Virus record (IMG/VR): IMGVR_UViG_3300048625_000130
Span: 1-35,129 of that record
Source: a virus
Direction: 5' to 3' (one strand)
Length of the DNA: 35,129 nucleotides
A program made the position numbers and the translations under genes. Below, in pieces: positions 13,081 to 19,465 of the stretch. Each line of letters starts with the position of its first letter. Positions within the stretch are counted from its first letter, which is position 1. A model generated the notes under the pieces. The model was not told the DNA's origin and searched no databases. It was given only the letters and a program-made list of their open reading frames with translations.

Positions 13081-13425
13081 CTATGGCCCATCAAAGGTAA
13101 GGCGGGTGACCCCCTGAGCTTCTAGCACTTTACGGATGTGCACCTGATGCTCAACAGCTGCATCAAGGCGAGACTGCCGGCCATAGGTGCGGTCAAACAC
13201 AATGAGGTCACGGCCATCATCAAGGTTGCAGATACCATACAGCTCGCAGGTATCTTGCTTGAGCACCCAGTCAAAGACCAAATCCTCATCAGGGGTGAAT
13301 GGGCGGGTCATCGCCACCATCATGCCTGCACCACACCACGCCTCAGAGTCACCGTAGGCAATGTGCCGTGGCCACAGGTCAGACCACTCAAGGCCCTCAA
13401 GGCCCTCAACCTCAACTGCAATCAC
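13081..13425 (-). CDS. hypothetical protein
   Basis: A 114-aa protein, not recognised. I prefer the GTG at 13425, placed 8 nt behind AGAGGGG; the GTG at 13434 overlaps that site. It is acidic, with a Trp-rich N-terminus (EWSDLWPRHIAYGDSEAW), and alternates strands and helices (DLIVFDRTYGRQSRLDAA). The stop lies in a TAGCAACATG junction. It sits between two HTH proteins. Confidence 0.7.
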   Translation of the reverse strand: MIAVEVEGLEGLEWSDLWPRHIAYGDSEAWCGAGMMVAMTRPFTPDEDLVFDWVLKQDTCELYGICNLDDGRDLIVFDRTYGRQSRLDAAVEHQVHIRKVLEAQGVTRLTFDGP

Positions 13426-13438
13426 GCTCTGCACCCCT

Positions 13439-13894
13439 CTATGTCAGCTCATCCAACTCAATGATGCGCCTACGGATTGGCACACCATTCTTGCCGTCAT
13501 GTGTCTCGTCAGCCTCCACATACAAGAAGCCGTCAGCGTCAGGTGCGTAGGCAACCACCAGACCCTTCTCAGCTAGGCCCTCAAGCCACGCATCAAGGCG
13601 GTCTGCCTCATCTTCGGTCAGCTGCCCATCAGCTCTGCGCCTGCCCAGCAACCTCAGCATCCGTGCTGGGTATTGGGTCAGATGCTCACCCTTGACACGC
13701 CAAGGCAACTCATCGCGGTAACGCATGCCATCCCTCGCTAGGCCAGCCTTAGAGAGAGCCACAGACACCGTTGACCGGGCTACTACCACGCCTGTGGTGG
13801 CGCGGATGCGGTCTGCTATCTGCTGATGAGTCAGGCCCGCCTCTACAAGTTTGGCAAGCTCTGAGGTTGGTGGGAGCAGTCTGGGCGCAGCCAC
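13439..13894 (-). CDS. helix-turn-helix DNA-binding protein (candidate repressor)
   Basis: A 151-aa protein with a GTG start at 13894 behind AGGGGGAT. HTH at about 11-50: LAKLVEAGLTHQQIADRI, then VVARSTVSVALSKAGLAR as recognition helix. The C-terminal part is unknown (ARMLRLLGRRRADG, and GFLYVEADETHDGK). It is the first intact leftward gene next to the integrase, where temperate phages often place an immunity repressor, but the domain plan is also common for other actinophage HTH proteins. No dimerisation or RecA-cleavage domain is seen. Confidence 0.65.
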   Translation of the reverse strand: MAAPRLLPPTSELAKLVEAGLTHQQIADRIRATTGVVVARSTVSVALSKAGLARDGMRYRDELPWRVKGEHLTQYPARMLRLLGRRRADGQLTEDEADRLDAWLEGLAEKGLVVAYAPDADGFLYVEADETHDGKNGVPIRRRIIELDELT

Positions 13895-13925
13895 GGCCTC
13901 ACATCCCCCTAATGGCTTCCGTGCT

Positions 13926-14006
13926 CTACCTGTTTGGCTTCATGACCACCCTCTTGGCGGTAGACGCAACGTAGCAGCACGTGACTCTGCGCTGCAACAG
14001 AGACAT
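13926..14006 (-). CDS. possible 26-aa leader peptide or gene remnant
   Basis: A small basic frame (MSLLQRRVTCCYV...) begins at a perfect TAGCAACATG junction at 14004-14013, but the frame that should end at that TAG is broken upstream. The 13895-14152 spacer therefore looks like a decayed gene block holding two relict junctions (the second near 14125). Coding status is doubtful. Confidence 0.25.
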   Translation of the reverse strand: MSLLQRRVTCCYVASTAKRVVMKPNR

Positions 14007-14152
14007 GTTGCTATGGCGTGTCCAGACAAAACAGGCATCAGGGGTGCCCGAATTGTCTCTGGTAAACTTGCAGGTCAGAGCCCCAATCGCAGTTGAAGCA
14101 AACATGGCACTAGAGTGTCTGTGTCATGTTGCCATGATGGGAGTGAGCGCAA

Positions 14153-15148
14153 GTGCCCAAGCTGAGCCAAGCGAGCAGCGAGTATTACCAGCACCTCATA
14201 GCCATGGGGCACCCTGTGTCCACGGCTAAGAACAGGCGGCAAACGTTTACAGCACTGGTGCGTGCAGTGGGTGACATAGACGCTGCTAGTGTGACCCCAC
14301 GCCACGTAGACAAGTTCTTTGGCAGCAACAGCCACTGGTCTGCTGGCACACGAAACAACAGACTCAGCCACCTGAATCTGTTTTTTGACTGGTGCCGTTT
14401 CAGGAGATACATGCCCAAGGTGAGTGACCCCACTCATGGATGGAAGACCCTTGAGTATTCCATTCCTGAGAAATTGCGCATCCCGCGTAACGAGTGGCCC
14501 CGCCTTTTCAATGCGTGTGAGACACCAATAGAGACGGCAGCTGTAGCCACTGGGCTCTACGCATTCTTGCGGGGGAGTGAGCAGCAGCGGTTGCAGCTCA
14601 AACACATCCACCTCAATGAGGCTAGGCCCCGCATGCAAGTGCATCGCATCAAGACCAAGAAGTGGGCTGTGGTGCCCATTACTGATGAGCTAGAGAGTTA
14701 TCTGAGGCCACACCTCACGTGGATGTCTGAGCAGGGATTCAATAACCCAGACCACTATGTGCTGTGCTCCAAGTTCTCAGCCGTCAACAAGGCTGGTGGT
14801 GGCTTCATCAAGGGCTCTGGTGGGTGGAATCCTGACAGGCCCTTTAGTAGGCCCTACACGGTCATACAAGGCGTGCTGAAGCGTGCCGGCTACCCCACGT
14901 TTAGAGAGGGTGAGCACACGCTCAGACGCTCAGGTGCACGTGCACTCTTTGAGGCCCGCCGCAGAGACGGCTATGACGGTGCTCTAGGTCTTGTGCAGGC
15001 GCTGCTAGGCCATGCCAAGTCTGAGGTCACTGAGGCCTACATAGGCGTGACTCTCAACGAGCTGCTGCTGCACGAAGAGTTGGCAGGTAGACCCATGTTC
15101 TCAACTGCCCAAGATGCAACAGTTGTCCCCATTCGTAGGGAGATGTGA
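14153..15148 (+). CDS. int: tyrosine recombinase / integrase
   Basis: A 331-aa tyrosine integrase. The core-binding domain spans about 5-95 (HWSAGTRNNRLSHLNLFFDW). The catalytic domain has Arg I in LYAFLRGSE (R140), the Lys hairpin in RIKTKKW (about 165-171), HTLRRSGA (H255, R258), LLGHAKSEVTEAY (H287, nucleophile Y296). All catalytic residues are present. The start is GTG 14153; the nearby ATGs are out of frame. It is transcribed opposite to both flanking operons. The phage is therefore probably temperate. The attP core should lie near this gene, perhaps in 13895-14152 or past 15594, but I cannot identify it. Confidence 0.95.
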   Translation: MPKLSQASSEYYQHLIAMGHPVSTAKNRRQTFTALVRAVGDIDAASVTPRHVDKFFGSNSHWSAGTRNNRLSHLNLFFDWCRFRRYMPKVSDPTHGWKTLEYSIPEKLRIPRNEWPRLFNACETPIETAAVATGLYAFLRGSEQQRLQLKHIHLNEARPRMQVHRIKTKKWAVVPITDELESYLRPHLTWMSEQGFNNPDHYVLCSKFSAVNKAGGGFIKGSGGWNPDRPFSRPYTVIQGVLKRAGYPTFREGEHTLRRSGARALFEARRRDGYDGALGLVQALLGHAKSEVTEAYIGVTLNELLLHEELAGRPMFSTAQDATVVPIRREM

Positions 15149-15396
15149 TGGCTAAGACCACCGTGCTTGTCTGCGATTTTGACCATGGGGGTTGCCAAGC
15201 GAACGCAACATGCTACAAAGTGTGGCGAGACGGTGACAGGCAGGCATGGAACATTGACCTGTGTGACGAGCATGCCAGTCCACTGCTGGCCATCGTTGAT
15301 GGTGCTGAGCGCACTGAGCTACCTGCAAGGCCAAGGGTCAAGCTAGAGGCCACGCAGCTACGCACCACAGACAAGACCAGACCGCTCAAGAAGTAG
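15148..15396 (+). CDS. small zinc-binding protein, Lsr2-N-terminal-like
   Basis: An 82-aa protein starting at ATG 15148, overlapping the integrase stop as TGATG. Cysteines in VCDFDHGGCQANATC and DLCDEH could form a zinc site. The following WNIDLCDEHASPLLAIVD recalls the dimerisation segment of Lsr2-like proteins (YEIDLxxxHAxxL) seen in many small actinophage proteins. The C-terminus is basic. It may be a DNA-associated regulator; the resemblance is by eye. Confidence 0.6.
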   Translation: MAKTTVLVCDFDHGGCQANATCYKVWRDGDRQAWNIDLCDEHASPLLAIVDGAERTELPARPRVKLEATQLRTTDKTRPLKK

Positions 15397-15405
15397 GAGA
15401 CCCCC

Positions 15406-15594
15406 ATGGTTCGGAGGCAGAAGGCACATGACCCCACCAAGACAACAAGACGCAAAGCAGAGCCTGTAGAGGTTCGCAACATCGCACACCCCAAGGTCTG
15501 GGCTCTCGCTCTGACCGTGGCAGGCGGCAACGCCAAGCTCATCACAGTGGAGACCCCCGGCAGAGTCTCCATCCTGCTAGAGACAACCCCATGA
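15406..15594 (+). CDS. small basic hypothetical protein
   Basis: A 62-aa protein. The N-terminus is very basic and disordered (MVRRQKAHDPTKTTRRKAEP), followed by a compact hydrophobic part (HPKVWALALTVAGG, AKLITVETPGRVSILL), possibly two strands and a helix. GGAGACCCCC precedes the ATG. It is the last gene of the integrase operon. Function unknown. Confidence 0.6.
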   Translation: MVRRQKAHDPTKTTRRKAEPVEVRNIAHPKVWALALTVAGGNAKLITVETPGRVSILLETTP

Positions 15595-15595
15595 C

Positions 15596-15635
15596 TTCCG
15601 CGGGCTGACCACCCCCCCGTTCTCAGCTCGCGGAA
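15596..15635. other. strong 13-bp hairpin with C-rich loop
   Basis: TTCCGCGGGCTGA pairs with TCAGCTCGCGGAA (one G-T) around a 14-nt loop containing seven C. It starts right after the stop at 15594 and just before a second hairpin. There is no T-tract on either side. It could be half of a compound terminator, an mRNA-protecting structure, or an integrase-related site. Confidence 0.6.
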
Positions 15636-15642
15636 CGCAGAG

Positions 15643-15678
15643 CACCCCCCAGAAGCCATCACAAGCCTCTGGGGGGTG
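15643..15678 (+). terminator. Rho-independent terminator between convergent operons
   Basis: CACCCCCCAGA pairs perfectly with TCTGGGGGGTG around a 14-nt loop. T-rich TCTCTGTTTGGTT follows on the plus strand, so it best terminates the integrase operon. It also lies 15 bp beyond the holin stop and may block leftward readthrough. Confidence 0.8.
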
Positions 15679-15693
15679 TCTCTGTTTGGTTGC

Positions 15694-15918
15694 CTAGTCT
15701 TGGTTGAACGCCTCGTCAACCTCAGTCTTGGTCAGCTTGCCGTCTCTGTAGTAGGCGCGGCCTATCGCAGCCCACACACTCAGCGCGGCTGCAATCCCTG
15801 CTATCACAGCAGCCTTCCACGCGGCCACATCCATGACAGATGAAGCAGCCATAATCAAAGCTACCTCTGTGCCTACTAGGGCAAGAGTGCGCTTGATTGC
15901 ATCCCATAGAATCTTCAT
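15694..15918 (-). CDS. holin-like membrane protein
   Basis: A 74-aa protein with a hydrophobic stretch from about residue 13 to 52, probably two transmembrane helices (LALVGTEVALIMAASSV; AVIAGIAAALSVWAAIG), a short basic N-terminus and a charged C-terminus (GRAYYRDGKLTKTEVDEAF) typical of actinophage holins. It is immediately downstream of the endolysin. It would form membrane lesions that release the lysin at the end of infection. Whether it or the protein at 16665-16871 is the true holin is open. Confidence 0.8.
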   Translation of the reverse strand: MKILWDAIKRTLALVGTEVALIMAASSVMDVAAWKAAVIAGIAAALSVWAAIGRAYYRDGKLTKTEVDEAFNQD

Positions 15919-15939
15919 TTGGTTCCTGTCTTGCGGTCA

Positions 15940-16662
15940 TTACTTGAGGGTGACTACATCACCGGGGTGCAGTGCCTTGTTGCTGTTCAGCTTCTGGAGC
16001 TGGTGTGTGCGCTCATTGGTGGTCAGCCCCTTGACAGGGTGAGCCTCTGCAATGGCCCAGTAAGAGTCACCAGCCTTGACCTTGTAGGTGGCCTTGGCAG
16101 CAGGCTTAGGCGCAGCAGCAGGGGCTGGCTTGGTAGCAGGTGCAGGCTTGGTTGCTACAGGCTTAGGTGCAGGCTTAGGGGCAGCCTCGTAAGCTGGCCG
16201 GCCAACACCAACAATGAAGTGGTAAGGGCGGGCCTTGGCATAAACACCCTGCCCAAGGTTCTGAGACCCTGTAGGGCTGGTGTTGCCCTCATACGTGTAG
16301 ACCAGCTTCTTGGCGTGGTCAACCTTGTAGCAGATGCCAACATGGTCAGCGTCACTCAGGTCACCGTCAAAGGCCATGAACACCACGTCACCCGGCTGAG
16401 CCTCACGTGCATGGAAGAACGCCTTGTGCTTGCGGAACCAGTTAGACCCAGCGGTGCAGCTGGCGAAGCCCTTAGCAGACGATGCGGCTACGAGCTTGAC
16501 AGCCCCTGCCTCGTTGAAGCAGTAGCTCACGAACATGGCGCACCACGCATTGTGGTTGAGCCCATACCAGCGGCCAAAGAGGGTGTCATCAGACTTGCCC
16601 TCAACATAGTGCTTGTCAACAAACACCTTGGCAGCAGCAATAACCTTAGCGGGGGTAGTCAT
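15940..16662 (-). CDS. endolysin: CHAP peptidase/amidase with C-terminal LysM
   Basis: A 240-aa lysin. The N-terminal CHAP domain (about 5-155) has catalytic Cys in NAWCAMF (C41) and His in DADHVGI (H107), with EGN at 125-127 as the probable third element. A Pro-Ala-Lys linker (about 160-190) leads to a LysM domain (192-239). It cleaves peptidoglycan peptide bonds or amides while LysM anchors it to glycan. There is no signal peptide, so export needs a holin. The start at ATG 16662 gives MTTPAKVIAA; a frame extending to 16737 lies inside the upstream gene. Its LysM is related to that of the left-edge protein. Confidence 0.93.
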   Translation of the reverse strand: MTTPAKVIAAAKVFVDKHYVEGKSDDTLFGRWYGLNHNAWCAMFVSYCFNEAGAVKLVAASSAKGFASCTAGSNWFRKHKAFFHAREAQPGDVVFMAFDGDLSDADHVGICYKVDHAKKLVYTYEGNTSPTGSQNLGQGVYAKARPYHFIVGVGRPAYEAAPKPAPKPVATKPAPATKPAPAAAPKPAAKATYKVKAGDSYWAIAEAHPVKGLTTNERTHQLQKLNSNKALHPGDVVTLK

Positions 16663-16664
16663 AA

Positions 16665-16871
16665 TTAGCCTCCAATAGCTTTCATGATTGCGGCACCGAT
16701 GCCGCCAGATGCGAGAGCAATGCCGGTGTAAAGCCACACCTTCTGCTCAATGATTCTGATGCGCTTCTCATGGTCTAGCAGGTTTCTCGTAGCCCACTCA
16801 ACGTGAGAGGGCAGACGCTCATTCAAGATGGTCACCTGTCTGGTGAGCTCTAAGATTTGCTCTTCCATCAT
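16665..16871 (-). CDS. small coiled-coil membrane protein (XhlA- or holin-like)
   Basis: A 68-aa protein. Residues 1-45 form a charged helix (EEQILELTRQVTILNERL, LLDHEKRIRIIEQKV). Residues 46-66 form one transmembrane segment (LYTGIALASGGIGAAIMKA). This layout recalls XhlA/DUF2746-type lysis accessories. It is directly upstream of the endolysin. Two consecutive ATGs overlap the upstream stop as TAATGATG. It is likely a second holin component or a spanin-like accessory. Confidence 0.72.
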   Translation of the reverse strand: MMEEQILELTRQVTILNERLPSHVEWATRNLLDHEKRIRIIEQKVWLYTGIALASGGIGAAIMKAIGG

Positions 16872-17107
16872 TAGGCAGTAAGGGCAGCAATCTGTGCCTC
16901 AGTGAGGCCCAGTGCAATGAGTGCAGCAATAGCGTCAGCCTTGTCAGCAGCCTTCTGCTCTTCAGCAGCTACACGCTCAGCCTCAGCCACAGCAGCCGCA
17001 GCAGCATCAGCTTCAAGCTGGGCAATTTCCTCAGCCGTCAAAGGAACAGATACCTGCTCGCCGGTAGAGCAGTCAACAATAATCTTGGTTGGTGTTTCGG
17101 TAGCCAT
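16871..17107 (-). CDS. Ala/Glu-rich hypothetical protein of the tail-lysis junction
   Basis: A 78-aa protein. The N-terminal strand (TKIIVDCSTGEQVSVPLTAEE) is followed by a long Ala-Glu helix (about 26-60) and LGLTEAQIAALTA. Small proteins with this layout follow tail-fibre genes in many siphoviruses and are of unknown function. The coiled-coil suggests oligomerisation. The start is ATG 17107, behind GGAAATCAAA. Confidence 0.7.
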   Translation of the reverse strand: MATETPTKIIVDCSTGEQVSVPLTAEEIAQLEADAAAAAVAEAERVAAEEQKAADKADAIAALIALGLTEAQIAALTA

Positions 17108-17124
17108 TTTGATTTCCTTACTTG

Positions 17125-17652
17125 TTATGCGGTTGTAACGGTTGCGCCGCCAGAGCCCTTGGTGATTGTGTAGAGCGAGATAGTTGAGCCTTCAGCCCAT
17201 GCTGCTGTCAGTGCTAAGCCTGTTATAGCCGCAGTGCCAGACCATCGGCCTGCTTGAGCGGCAAGACCATTGGCTGCTGCGTTGTTCTCTCCAACAGTCT
17301 CAATGAGAACAGACTTGATAGCGCTGCCTGCATAGTTGGCTATGAAGATGTTGCCAGAGCTAAAAGTTGATGCTGTGTAAGATGATGGATTGACCAGCTT
17401 CTGGCAGGTGATTGCTGAGACAGCAGACTCTTGGCCAGCGCTAGTTGCTGAGCCTGTGCCTAGCATCCACTTAGATGAATACGTAGTAGTAGTTACACCG
17501 TTGAATGTCAGCGTAGCAGTGGAGGCTGTGGTGGTGCCTCTGCCAGATACCTGAACAAGAAGGTCAGTGGCATCTTGAGGGATGCTGCCGAAATTGATTT
17601 GGCTGGCTCCGCCAACACCAATGGTGACAGTAGATACAAGTTTTATAGTCAT
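17125..17652 (-). CDS. minor tail/virion protein, paralogue 3
   Basis: A 175-aa beta-rich, Ser/Thr-rich protein. The core INFGSIPQDATDLLVQV ... ATLTFNGVTTTTY (about 19-58) is shared with the two genes upstream, so the three form a tandem paralogous family. They lie at the distal end of the tail operon, where receptor-binding or decoration proteins are expected. No enzymatic motif. The C-terminal WAEGSTISLYTI resembles the LYG(V/I) ends of the paralogues. Confidence 0.78.
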   Translation of the reverse strand: MTIKLVSTVTIGVGGASQINFGSIPQDATDLLVQVSGRGTTTASTATLTFNGVTTTTYSSKWMLGTGSATSAGQESAVSAITCQKLVNPSSYTASTFSSGNIFIANYAGSAIKSVLIETVGENNAAANGLAAQAGRWSGTAAITGLALTAAWAEGSTISLYTITKGSGGATVTTA

Positions 17653-17654
17653 GA

Positions 17655-18161
17655 CTAGAGCACCCCATAAAGTGTGAACGTTGACCCAGCAGCGAATCCG
17701 CTACCGTTAGCCAACCCAATCTTGAGAGTAGTAAGTGCCGTGTTGCTATTCCATCTGCCAGCAATCACATCCAATTTGGCATCTACCTCACCAACAACAT
17801 CCATTAGCACTACCTTCGCCTTATCCGTAGTTGAGTAATCCATGATTTGAGCACGGCCCATGAAGCTTCCAGAGGGGTCTGCATTTGCGTAGTAGCCACC
17901 AAAGTTCATGAATGATTGGGTGCTTGTCTGAGAGCCAGCTGTGGTGCCATTGCTGCCCATTTCAAAGTGCAAATACACAGATGTAGCCATGCCATTGAAA
18001 GTCAACCGTAGACCGGCAGCTGTGCTTGAGCCAGCAGTTAGTGTTGTTTGCGTAACCAATACAAGGTCACGATAGTTTTGGCTGATGCTGTCAAAGGTAA
18101 CTGAGGCAACGGCACCAGTTAGAGTGACGTTACCCAGCGGGATGTAAGTTGATGTTGCCAT
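17655..18161 (-). CDS. minor tail/virion protein, paralogue 2
   Basis: A 168-aa protein. It shares VTFDSISQNYRDLVLV ... LRLTFNGMATSVY with its neighbours and ends in FAAGSTFTLYGVL, much like GSRLALYGI in the paralogue at 18165. It is beta-rich with no catalytic motif. The stop and start are 2-3 bp from the adjacent genes, so it is co-translated with them. It is probably one of several alternative or combined receptor-binding subunits. Confidence 0.78.
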   Translation of the reverse strand: MATSTYIPLGNVTLTGAVASVTFDSISQNYRDLVLVTQTTLTAGSSTAAGLRLTFNGMATSVYLHFEMGSNGTTAGSQTSTQSFMNFGGYYANADPSGSFMGRAQIMDYSTTDKAKVVLMDVVGEVDAKLDVIAGRWNSNTALTTLKIGLANGSGFAAGSTFTLYGVL

Positions 18162-18164
18162 TGG

Positions 18165-18698
18165 TTACCCCTTGATTCCGTAAAGAGCCAAGCGAGAGCC
18201 TGTAGCAAACGAGCTGGCATTGGCAGATAGTGAGATGGATGAGATGGCGGCAGTGCCAATGAACAAGCCTGAGTCCATTGCGACACGGCTAGGGGTGCCA
18301 GCTAGCGCACGCACAGTCTTGTTCTTGGTGGTTGACATGTAATCTGGTAGGTCAATAATCATGGCACCGAACGAAAATGCCGCAGCAGATGCGCCAGCAA
18401 TGTCTAGCAAGACCATAGATGTGCCAACAGCGTTAGCGCCGCTAAGCGTGCTGGTGCCGTCTCCATACATGTAGTGCGAGACATACGATGACGTTGCTAC
18501 ACCATTGAATTGCAGTGTCACGTTAGTGTTAGCAGCGGACTGGGTAGAGCGGCCAACTATACGAATCTGCAAGTGCTTATACGTCTGGGGGATAGAGCTG
18601 AATGAGACTGTGGCTGTGTTAGCACTGAGCACTGTGCTACTAATCAGGTCAAAAGTGCCGGCAGCACCAGAGGCAAAGAATCCAAGCGGCCCTAGCAT
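18165..18698 (-). CDS. minor tail/virion protein, paralogue 1
   Basis: A 177-aa protein starting at ATG 18698 (MLGPLGFFASGAAG); the longer frame to 18761 would overlap the upstream gene. The conserved core is VSFSSIPQTYKHLQIRI ... VTLQFNGVATSSYVSH, with end GSRLALYGIKG. The N-terminal Gly-rich leader is a known feature of small minor tail proteins. It is the most upstream of the three tandem paralogues. Confidence 0.78.
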   Translation of the reverse strand: MLGPLGFFASGAAGTFDLISSTVLSANTATVSFSSIPQTYKHLQIRIVGRSTQSAANTNVTLQFNGVATSSYVSHYMYGDGTSTLSGANAVGTSMVLLDIAGASAAAFSFGAMIIDLPDYMSTTKNKTVRALAGTPSRVAMDSGLFIGTAAISSISLSANASSFATGSRLALYGIKG

Positions 18699-18700
18699 GA

Positions 18701-19444
18701 TTAGGCCGCCATGTTTCCGGCAAGCACATACTGACCAGACGCAATGCACACAAGCGAACAAGCCGCATACTGCTTAGCAGTCTTCAAGAAGCCATCAGCA
18801 GACATCAAAGTAGCGCCTGATGCAACAAACGTAATCTGGCCCGAACCCATCTGAATAAAGTCAATGCGGTCACCCGGACTTAGTGTGGCACCAACAGTCA
18901 CAGTCACAGCAGCACCAGACAGCACATACTTGTTCTTGTCAGCTACAGCAACCGTGTAGGTAGAGGCAGTGCTCAGGTCTTTTACGGTGGTGTCAAAGGC
19001 AACACGAGCATCAGTGACAGCAGCCGCTGAGATGGTAGTTGCTGCGGCAGCCACAGATACGGTGCCAAGCAACTGTTGCCAAATACCAGCATCAGTCTGC
19101 ACAAGAGCAGGTGCTGTAGGTGTTGACGCTGCTGTGCCTGTAACAACCTTGAGCAAGATGGTATTAGCTGTAGGGTCAAGCTCAAGCACCACGTTGTCAA
19201 TACGTGCCAGTGTTGCATGAGCTGCTGCAACAGCAAGAGTCTCAGTAGCTGTTGATGCGTAGTAGTGGCCGCGCACCATAGACTGGCCAGCATTGACCTT
19301 GACCTGCATACCAGACGAGTCACCAAAAGGCTTGAGCTTGGTGCCCAGAGTGCCAGTGACACCCTCACCAATGTTGCGAGCCCACTGAGAGAATTGCGTC
19401 TCTGTAGTGTCTACGTTCTCAAAAGGCCAACTTGTTTGTGCCAT
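18701..19444 (-). CDS. minor tail protein (receptor-binding region)
   Basis: A 247-aa protein with an N-terminal TSWPFENVDTTETQFSQWAR motif that occurs at the start of minor tail proteins of actinophages. Then come beta-rich Ala/Thr/Val repeats and a C-terminal barrel-like segment (LSPGDRIDFIQMGSGQITFV). It is likely the adaptor that docks the following small beta proteins or fibres to the baseplate. Located between the gp37-like protein and the paralogue array. Confidence 0.8.
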   Translation of the reverse strand: MAQTSWPFENVDTTETQFSQWARNIGEGVTGTLGTKLKPFGDSSGMQVKVNAGQSMVRGHYYASTATETLAVAAAHATLARIDNVVLELDPTANTILLKVVTGTAASTPTAPALVQTDAGIWQQLLGTVSVAAAATTISAAAVTDARVAFDTTVKDLSTASTYTVAVADKNKYVLSGAAVTVTVGATLSPGDRIDFIQMGSGQITFVASGATLMSADGFLKTAKQYAACSLVCIASGQYVLAGNMAA

Positions 19445-19465
19445 GTGCTTTCCTTACTGTGTTGT

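Noticed and set aside
14075-14644. Minus-strand frame of 189 codons
   Set aside because: Antisense to the integrase with no family resemblance.
15213-15719. Minus-strand frame of 168 codons
   Set aside because: Antisense to two integrase-operon genes and across the terminator hairpins; low-complexity composition.
15919-16668. Long plus-strand frame of 249 codons
   Set aside because: Antisense to the CHAP-LysM endolysin, whose catalytic motifs fix the coding strand.
17730-17750. Another TAGCAACA copy inside 17655-18161
   Set aside because: It lies within the coding frame (AAT AGC AAC ACG) with no start or stop; chance match.
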